This document shows positions 57,511 to 64,000 of a stretch of 64,000 nt of DNA, piece after piece (the stretch's first letter is position 1; each line of letters starts with the position of its first letter). The notes beneath the pieces are model-generated. The model was not told the DNA's origin, did no database searches, and saw nothing but the letters and a program-made list of their open reading frames with translations. The stretch comes from Synechococcus sp. WH 8109 (GTDB lineage Bacteria; Cyanobacteriota; Cyanobacteriia; PCC-6307; Cyanobiaceae). The stretch is from assembly GCF_000161795.2 (NCBI RefSeq), contig NZ_CP006882.1, positions 1,426,001 to 1,490,000 of the forward strand, in the 5' to 3' direction. A program made the translations under genes and the position numbers.

Positions 57511-57605
57511 TGACGCAACGGAGTGTTCCTGTTCGTCTTAGCGCTGCTGGCGGTGCAGTCAAAAACCCATAAGGTGAGCATCGGTTTTGCTGTCTTGCAG
57601 TCCGC

Positions 57606-58757
57606 GTGGTCAAGGACGCTCCCAAGACACGGCAAACCCTGAAGTTGTTGCTGGTGGCAGCTCGACATCACCTGTCGGGTCAGGACCTCCGATCCCTGGT
57701 GCAGTTCCTAGAACGTGAGGATCTGGGCTTCGAAGTCACCCTGCAGGTTGCCGATCCCGCCCAGCAACCCGAACTGCTTGAGCTCCATCGACTCGTGGTG
57801 ACGCCAGCGCTGATCAAATTGGCGCCGAACCCCAAGCAGGTGTTCGCGGGCAGCAACATCCTTCAGCAACTCAAAGGATGGGTACCCCGCTGGAAACAGG
57901 ATGGGGTGGTAAGCGGCCTTGGCCTCAGCCTCAGGCCAACCGAACTCGATGGCAGTCGCACCCAGAAGGAACTCCAGCTGGAGGATCAGCTGCTGGTGCT
58001 GCGCCAGGAGAACGAGACGCTGATCGATCGCGTCAGCGCCCAGGAACGCCTGTTGCGCATGGTGGCCCACGAACTGCGCACCCCACTCACGGCAGCGGCC
58101 TTGGCCCTGCAAAGCCAGAAGCTGGGCCAGATCGATATGGATCGCTTTCAGGATGTGATCACCCGCCGCCTGCAGGAGATGGAGGCGCTGTCGAAGGATT
58201 TGCTGGAGGTAGGCACCACCCGGTGGGAAACCCTTTTCAACCCACAAAGGCTTGACCTGGCCAGCGTTTCAGCCGAAGTGATCCTCGAGCTCGAAAAATT
58301 GTGGCTGGGTCGCAACGTCGAAATTAAAACCGACATTCCCGCTGACCTGCCCAAGGTTTTCGCCGATCAGCGCCGTATGCGCCAAGTGCTGCTGAATCTG
58401 CTCGAAAACGCCCTGAAGTACACCAACGACGGCGGGCACATTTCACTCACAATGCTTCACCGCACCAGCCAGCGGGTTGAAGTGAGCGTTTGTGACAGCG
58501 GCCCGGGCATTCCGGAAACGGAACAGCAGCGGATTTTCCTGGATCGGGTGCGGCTACCGCAAACCTCCGACCAAACCACCGGCTACGGCGTGGGGCTGTC
58601 GGTTTGTCGACGCATCGTCGAAGTGCACGGCGGCAAGATCTGGGTAGTGTCTGACCCTGGCGAAGGCGCCTGCTTCACCTTCACGGTGCCGATCTGGCAA
58701 GGACAAGGTGTCGAATGGGGTCAAGCTGTCTTGACGGAGGGTCCGACCAAGCCCTAG
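57606..58757 (+). CDS. sasA: Circadian output histidine kinase SasA
   Basis: A 383-residue sensor kinase. Residues ~10-95 form the KaiB-like thioredoxin-fold domain that binds KaiC, followed by a coiled-coil linker. The phospho-accepting His155 is in [10 protein letters not shown], and the N, G1 and G2 boxes are complete. It passes clock phase to RpaA, so it links the Kai clock to transcription. Start is GTG 57606. The kai genes are elsewhere. Confidence 0.95.
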   Translation: MVKDAPKTRQTLKLLLVAARHHLSGQDLRSLVQFLEREDLGFEVTLQVADPAQQPELLELHRLVVTPALIKLAPNPKQVFAGSNILQQLKGWVPRWKQDGVVSGLGLSLRPTELDGSRTQKELQLEDQLLVLRQENETLIDRVSAQERLLRMVAHELRTPLTAAALALQSQKLGQIDMDRFQDVITRRLQEMEALSKDLLEVGTTRWETLFNPQRLDLASVSAEVILELEKLWLGRNVEIKTDIPADLPKVFADQRRMRQVLLNLLENALKYTNDGGHISLTMLHRTSQRVEVSVCDSGPGIPETEQQRIFLDRVRLPQTSDQTTGYGVGLSVCRRIVEVHGGKIWVVSDPGEGACFTFTVPIWQGQGVEWGQAVLTEGPTKP

Positions 58758-58804
58758 TGTTCACAAGTGATCAGGAGCACAGATCGCTCGCTGATTACGG
58801 CCTC

Positions 58805-58877
58805 GCCCCCATCGTCTAGAGGCCTAGGACACCTCCCTTTCACGGAGGCGACAGGGGTTCGAATCCCCTTGGGGGTA
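58805..58877 (+). tRNA. trnE: tRNA-Glu (UUC)
   Basis: A 73-base cloverleaf. GCCCCCA pairs with TGGGGGT in the acceptor stem; the anticodon stem CCTCC/GGAGG holds loop CTTTCAC with anticodon TTC; the T-loop is GTTCGAATC. The CCA end is not encoded. Besides translation, Glu-tRNA feeds 5-aminolevulinate and tetrapyrrole synthesis. It stands alone between sasA and the SRPBCC gene. Confidence 0.97.
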
Positions 58878-59009
58878 TGACGTCATCTCCTGACCTGTTT
58901 AGGTGATGAATTGATTACCAGTTCAACCGTTTGTGAGGCTTTCACTTTCAGGCCCCAGTTCACATCACGATTGAAGATGCCTTGAAATTGCTGCGCCCTT
59001 GCTGCTCGT

Positions 59010-59531
59010 TCAGCTGTTTCTGCGGTGTGCTTCCTGCACCACGGCATTGAGATTGCTGGAGAGATCGTCTCGCAATCGCTCTTCGATCAGACCAATCGGC
59101 ATACCGAGACAGCCTTGAACCGTCAGCTCATAGAGCAATGAGCTGCCCTCGGGACGTTGACGGATCTGCCATGACCCTTCAAAGCGTCGGAAATCACCTT
59201 TCACCATGCGGAACTGCAGCAGTCCGTCCTGGCGGTATTCCGTCAGCTCAAGCTGCACCTGGGCCGAGAAGCGAAGCCCGAGAAGTTGCTGACTGCCTAC
59301 TTGTAGAAGACGCACCGTCTGACCCTGGCGCTGGATCAACTCGCTGGTGCTGAGGTTGGGGATGAACTGGGAGAGGTTCTCGTAATCCGTCAGCACATCC
59401 CAGAGAAGCTGAACTGGCAGTGGTGATTTGAGTTCAGCGGCGAGACGGCGCGTCCCCTGGGGCAGCCTCTCCATGATCTGCTCGATCGCAGAACTTGAAT
59501 CTGAAGAGGTTTGAAGCCCTCGTCCAAACAT
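59010..59531 (-). CDS. SRPBCC (START-like) fold protein
   Basis: A 173-residue protein with the Bet v 1/START-like sequence pattern (SPLPVQLLWDVLTDYENLSQFIP, GSSLLYELTVQ). Such proteins bind hydrophobic ligands, for example quinones or lipids, or help coenzyme Q use. Nothing nearby fixes the ligand. ATG 59531 is chosen over a TTG six codons upstream. Confidence 0.8.
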   Translation of the reverse strand: MFGRGLQTSSDSSSAIEQIMERLPQGTRRLAAELKSPLPVQLLWDVLTDYENLSQFIPNLSTSELIQRQGQTVRLLQVGSQQLLGLRFSAQVQLELTEYRQDGLLQFRMVKGDFRRFEGSWQIRQRPEGSSLLYELTVQGCLGMPIGLIEERLRDDLSSNLNAVVQEAHRRNS

Positions 59532-59665
59532 TGTCTGGGGGAAAACCAAAAGAGACGCCGAGTTGAGGGGCCGAACCTGAGGATCTTAAGGAGGTCGCCT
59601 GGATCACATCAGATTCTGTTCCGAAGAGCAACCGTTTTGTGTGAAATCAAAGGCCACGCCTATAG

Positions 59666-60883
<1,218 letters not shown>

Positions 60884-60921
60884 TCGATCAAGCGCTGATC
60901 AATCAGGCATCGATCGTTTGT

Positions 60922-60950
60922 AGTCCACCCCTCGCGGTGGACTTTTTTTT
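60922..60950 (+). terminator. Intrinsic terminator after petH
   Basis: An 8-bp stem AGTCCACC (60922-60929) with GGTGGACT (60936-60943), 6-base loop, is followed by a T8 run. Strong terminator ~38 bases past the petH stop. Confidence 0.92.
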
Positions 60951-61051
60951 GGGTTGGCAACAAACGCTGAAACCAACACGTAAACAAAGCGGCGAGTCCA
61001 TGTCTGTTGCAGGTTCCGTGCCTAAACCAGCGTCAGAAGCCTGGACACTCC

Positions 61052-62575
61052 ATGGTTGCCACGATGACGAACCCCCTCAGGGTTGGACTGCGTCAGGAGC
61101 GCGTGATCGCGCCGCAGTGTCTAGTGATCTTCGGCGCCAGCGGTGATCTGACCCACCGCAAACTGGTGCCAGCCCTGTTTGAGCTGTTCAAGCAACGGCG
61201 TCTCCCCAGTGAGTTCGCCCTGCTGGGTTGTGCGCGACGGCCTTGGAGTGACGAGGAGTTCCGCGGAAAGATGGCGGAGGCACTGGCCAGCACAATCGAG
61301 GACGATCCCCAGGCCTGGGAACAGTTCGTGGGCAAATTGTTCTACGAGCCGGTCGACCTACAGAACACCGATCACATGCTGAGCCTGCACACCAGGCTCG
61401 AGCAAATCGATCAACAGTGCGCCACCCGCGGCAACCGCACCTTTTATCTCTCCGTCTCCCCCAAGTTCTATGGCAGTGGCTGCCGTTCACTGGCCGACGC
61501 TGGCCTATTGAAAGACCCCAAACGCAGCAGGGTGGTGATCGAAAAACCCTTCGGACGCGACTACGGCAGTGCCCAGGCCCTCAATCGAGTGGTGCAGGCC
61601 TGCGGTCAAGAGGACCAGATCTTTCGCATCGACCATTACCTGGGCAAAGAAACCGTCCAGAACATCATGGTTCTGCGGTTTGCCAACACAATCTTCGAGC
61701 CGATCTGGAACCGCAATTACATCTCCAGTGTTCAGATCACCGCCGCTGAAACGGTTGGAGTGGAGGAAAGGGCCGGGTACTACGAATCGGCCGGTGCCCT
61801 GCGGGACATGGTGCAGAACCACCTGACCCAGATGCTGGCGATCACCGCCATGGAACCACCCGGGCGCTTTGACCCGGAGGCTATCCGCAACGAAAAGGCC
61901 AAGGTGCTCCAGGCTGCCCGCCTAGCCGATGAGCTCGAACCCTGGAACTGCTGCATCCGTGGCCAGTACGGACCCGGTGGTTCCGCGGAATCGCCCCTGG
62001 CCGGATACCGCCATGAACCCGGTGTGGATCCCAACAGCACCACTGAGACCTACGTCGCGATGAAGCTGTTCATCGACAACTGGCGCTGGCAGGGGGTTCC
62101 GTTCTATGTGCGCACTGGCAAACGACTGGCCAAACGCACCAGTGAGGTGGTGCTCACCTTCCGTGAAGCACCCGTTCACCTGTTTGATGCGGCCACCGGA
62201 GGCCCCACGGCTAATCAGCTGATCCTGCGAATCCAACCGGATGAGGGGGCCGAATTCCGCTTCGAGGTGAAGTCACCCGGATCTGGCATGCGCAGCCGCC
62301 CTATCGACATGGAGTTCTCCTACGACGAATCCTTCGGGGAACCCTCCGATGAGGGCTATGTGCGTCTCCTGGCTGACGCCATGCTCAGCGACCCCACTCT
62401 GTTCACCCGCAGCGATGAGGTGGAAGCGGCATGGCGTCTCTACACCCCCCTACTGGAACTGATTGAAGACAGTCCCTGGCAGCTGCCGGTTCATCCCTAC
62501 GAATCCCGCACCTGGGGACCGGCCGCCGCGGATGCCCTGCTGGCAAAGGACGGACTTCTCTGGCGACGCCCCTGA
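61052..62575 (+). CDS. zwf: Glucose-6-phosphate 1-dehydrogenase
   Basis: A 507-residue enzyme that starts the oxidative pentose phosphate pathway, giving NADPH for dark metabolism. The cofactor motif FGASGDLTHRKL, the catalytic RIDHYLGKE and a C-terminal WGP stretch are present. ATG 61052 (MVATMTNPLRVG) is preferred; a longer frame upstream is likely non-coding. opcA follows 56 bp later. Confidence 0.97.
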   Translation: MVATMTNPLRVGLRQERVIAPQCLVIFGASGDLTHRKLVPALFELFKQRRLPSEFALLGCARRPWSDEEFRGKMAEALASTIEDDPQAWEQFVGKLFYEPVDLQNTDHMLSLHTRLEQIDQQCATRGNRTFYLSVSPKFYGSGCRSLADAGLLKDPKRSRVVIEKPFGRDYGSAQALNRVVQACGQEDQIFRIDHYLGKETVQNIMVLRFANTIFEPIWNRNYISSVQITAAETVGVEERAGYYESAGALRDMVQNHLTQMLAITAMEPPGRFDPEAIRNEKAKVLQAARLADELEPWNCCIRGQYGPGGSAESPLAGYRHEPGVDPNSTTETYVAMKLFIDNWRWQGVPFYVRTGKRLAKRTSEVVLTFREAPVHLFDAATGGPTANQLILRIQPDEGAEFRFEVKSPGSGMRSRPIDMEFSYDESFGEPSDEGYVRLLADAMLSDPTLFTRSDEVEAAWRLYTPLLELIEDSPWQLPVHPYESRTWGPAAADALLAKDGLLWRRP

Positions 62576-62631
62576 CCGCGAACGTTTACAGCACTGTTTC
62601 TCAGCTCTCCAATTCTCGTTCATCCGTCACC

Positions 62632-63918
62632 ATGTCCCCTCAGCTCACCCTGCAAACCCCATTGGAACTGGCACCGGCGGAGGTGCCCCACTACCTCGAA
62701 CAGCTCTGGTCCCCCGAGCAACAGGGCAGCACGGGCACCGGAGCCAACACCTTCTGTCTGCTGATCTGGCAACCCGCCTGGGCCGAGCAGCAATTGATCC
62801 GCAGTGGTCGTCTGTCAGGCCCCATCACGGGACAGCAGTCCGCCCCCTTGATCGCTGCAGGCCGCCTGGCGGTGCTGGATGCAGACCTTCCCCTGAGCAC
62901 GCCGCCCCTGGATGGGGCCGTGGTGAAGGCGGTGGCTGATTTGGAAGGGCAAGCAAACGCCGAAGACCTGCGTGGGCAGTACATCGATCCAGCCCTGAGT
63001 GCACTGATGCCCCGGCGCCTGATCACCCTGGCGCCAACCATCGATGCAGCCCAGCCCCTGGAAACACTCGTGGCCGCCTACTGCCCGCTGCCTGAAGAAG
63101 GCGGCGGTACCGCCGCCTGCGGCGATGTTGTGGTGCTGAGGGGCGGCCATGGCGCCCTGGATGAGGGCCTTTCGATTCTCGACCCCCTGCTACCGGAGTC
63201 GATGCCTGCCTGGGTCTGGTGGAACGGCTGCATCGACGAAGCACCGGAGCTGATGCAACGCCTCACCAGCGCACCACGGCGCCTGATCATCGACACCGCT
63301 TTGGGGGATCCGCATCAGTGCCTTGAGCTACTGCGTCGCCGCGTGGAGAGCGGCCAGGCGGTGAACGATCTCAACTGGCTGCGCCTGCGCAGCTGGCGCG
63401 AGACCCTGGCCATGGTGTTCGACCCGCCGCAACGGCGTGATGCCCTCAGCCACATCACCCGTCTCGACATCGACGTTGAGGGCTATCACCCTGCCCAGGG
63501 ACTGCTGCTGGCTGCCTGGATCGCCGATCGACTGGGCTGGACGCTGCTCTCGACCGTTGCGGTCGAGAACGGCACAACCGCCCAGTTCAAGCGCTCCGAT
63601 GGCAAGGAGGTGCGCTTCCAACTGATGGCCGTGCCAACAGCCCAGCCCAACGTGCACGCCGGCCAGATGGTGGGGCTGCGGCTGATCGCTGAACCGGAGA
63701 ACGGTCAGGGCATGTGCGTGATTCTCTGCGCTGAATCCGGGGGCTGCATGCGTTTGGAGGGGGGAGGCATGGCCAACCTGGAGCTGCATGAAGAAGTCGT
63801 TCCCGTGCAGCACGACACTCCTGAAATGGATGTGGCCCGCCTGCTGGGCGGCGGTCACGACAGCACCAATCCCCTGCTGGCCGCTGCGGCTCCGCTGGCT
63901 GCCAGGCTGCTTTGCTGA
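62632..63918 (+). CDS. opcA: Glucose-6-phosphate dehydrogenase assembly protein OpcA
   Basis: A 428-residue protein of the OpcA family that activates G6PDH, and in cyanobacteria responds to thioredoxin redox state. Family regions include QQGSTGTGANTFCLLIWQ near the N-terminus and LPESMPAWVWWNG in the middle. Linkage to zwf is the usual arrangement and supports the call. Confidence 0.93.
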   Translation: MSPQLTLQTPLELAPAEVPHYLEQLWSPEQQGSTGTGANTFCLLIWQPAWAEQQLIRSGRLSGPITGQQSAPLIAAGRLAVLDADLPLSTPPLDGAVVKAVADLEGQANAEDLRGQYIDPALSALMPRRLITLAPTIDAAQPLETLVAAYCPLPEEGGGTAACGDVVVLRGGHGALDEGLSILDPLLPESMPAWVWWNGCIDEAPELMQRLTSAPRRLIIDTALGDPHQCLELLRRRVESGQAVNDLNWLRLRSWRETLAMVFDPPQRRDALSHITRLDIDVEGYHPAQGLLLAAWIADRLGWTLLSTVAVENGTTAQFKRSDGKEVRFQLMAVPTAQPNVHAGQMVGLRLIAEPENGQGMCVILCAESGGCMRLEGGGMANLELHEEVVPVQHDTPEMDVARLLGGGHDSTNPLLAAAAPLAARLLC

Positions 63919-63932
63919 TCCGCATCTGAGCC

Positions 63933-64000
63933 ATGGCCGCTGTCATCGCTGCACCAGCCAGTGGCAGCGGCAAAACCCTGTTGAGCCTGGCGCTGCTGAG
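63933..64000 (+). CDS. Cobyrinate a,c-diamide synthase, start of gene only
   Basis: Only the first 22 codons are in the window. They read MAAVIAAPASGSGKTLLSL, the P-loop-containing start of CbiA/CobB-type amidotransferases in corrin synthesis. Reading continues to the window edge. The family call is good for so short a piece, but CobQ-related ATPases start similarly. Confidence 0.65.
   Translation, partial: MAAVIAAPASGSGKTLLSLALL

Noticed and set aside
59585-59620. AAGGAGGTCGCCTGGATCAC resembling the 3' end of 16S rRNA
   Set aside because: Similarity is short and in the wrong order; no rRNA sequence surrounds it.

Overview
The window is about 64 kb of GC-rich, gene-dense cyanobacterial chromosome. 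A complete alpha-carboxysome cluster with Form IA Rubisco, light-independent protochlorophyllide reductase (chlN, chlB, chlL), psaM, petH, sasA, acyl-ACP reductase and aldehyde oxygenase together point to a marine Synechococcus or Cyanobium-type alpha-cyanobacterium. Almost all of it reads as core genome. There is no insertion sequence, CRISPR array, rRNA or prophage.

Layout. At 1-1178 is the 3' part of a ClC-type channel gene. From 14468 down to 1132 a minus-strand cluster reads csoS1, rbcL, rbcS, csoS2, csoSCA, csoS4A, csoS4B, csoS1E, ndhF4, ndhD4, chpX, acRAF and cbbX. This one block codes for the carboxysome shell, Rubisco, carbonic anhydrase, scaffold, a low-affinity type CO2-uptake NDH-1 module, a Rubisco assembly factor and a Rubisco activase. 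Beside it lie rdgB and a separate csoS1D. From 16.3 to 24.4 kb come chlN-chlB-chlL, convergent light-dependent por, psaM, a CRR6-like gene, a TSUP permease and a lipoate ligase family gene. From 24.4 to 31.7 kb are an M50 protease, trpF, folE, a short-chain dehydrogenase, accA and the alkane genes aar and ado. From 31.7 to 41.2 kb are an S1-domain protein, a Tab2-like protein, pgeF, a flavoprotein, a lipoprotein, ilvB and hemH with an HLIP tail. From 41.2 to 51.6 kb are a tyrosine recombinase, a methyltransferase, cobO, pyrH, frr, a GG-reductase family gene, a photolyase, a decayed cupin, a CrtISO-like gene, a rhomboid and a peroxiredoxin-like gene. From 51.6 to 53.6 kb is a small AT-richer patch of unknown small genes, the most accessory-looking part. 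From 53.6 to 64 kb are pepN, a CpcS-like gene, sasA, tRNA-Glu, petH, zwf, opcA and the start of a cobyrinate diamide synthase gene.

How the genes fit together. The first 16 kb carry the CO2-concentrating mechanism. The NDH-1 module turns CO2 into bicarbonate in the cytosol. The carboxysome takes bicarbonate in, CsoSCA turns it back to CO2, and Rubisco fixes it. CsoS2 links Rubisco to the shell, and acRAF and CbbX look after Rubisco. Much of the rest is photosynthetic and central metabolism: chlorophyll, photosystem I, ferredoxin-NADP reductase, the oxidative pentose phosphate entry step, fatty acids and alkanes.

The most notable observations are a CsoS2-like Rubisco-binding peptide at the N-terminus of CsoSCA, two strong hairpins with U-runs flanking rbcS inside the carboxysome operon, a folE terminator buried in trpF coding sequence, a probably domesticated tyrosine recombinase with a changed active-site residue, and an unfamiliar helix-turn-helix/zinc-knuckle gene in the AT-rich patch. 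No clearly new multi-gene system was found.
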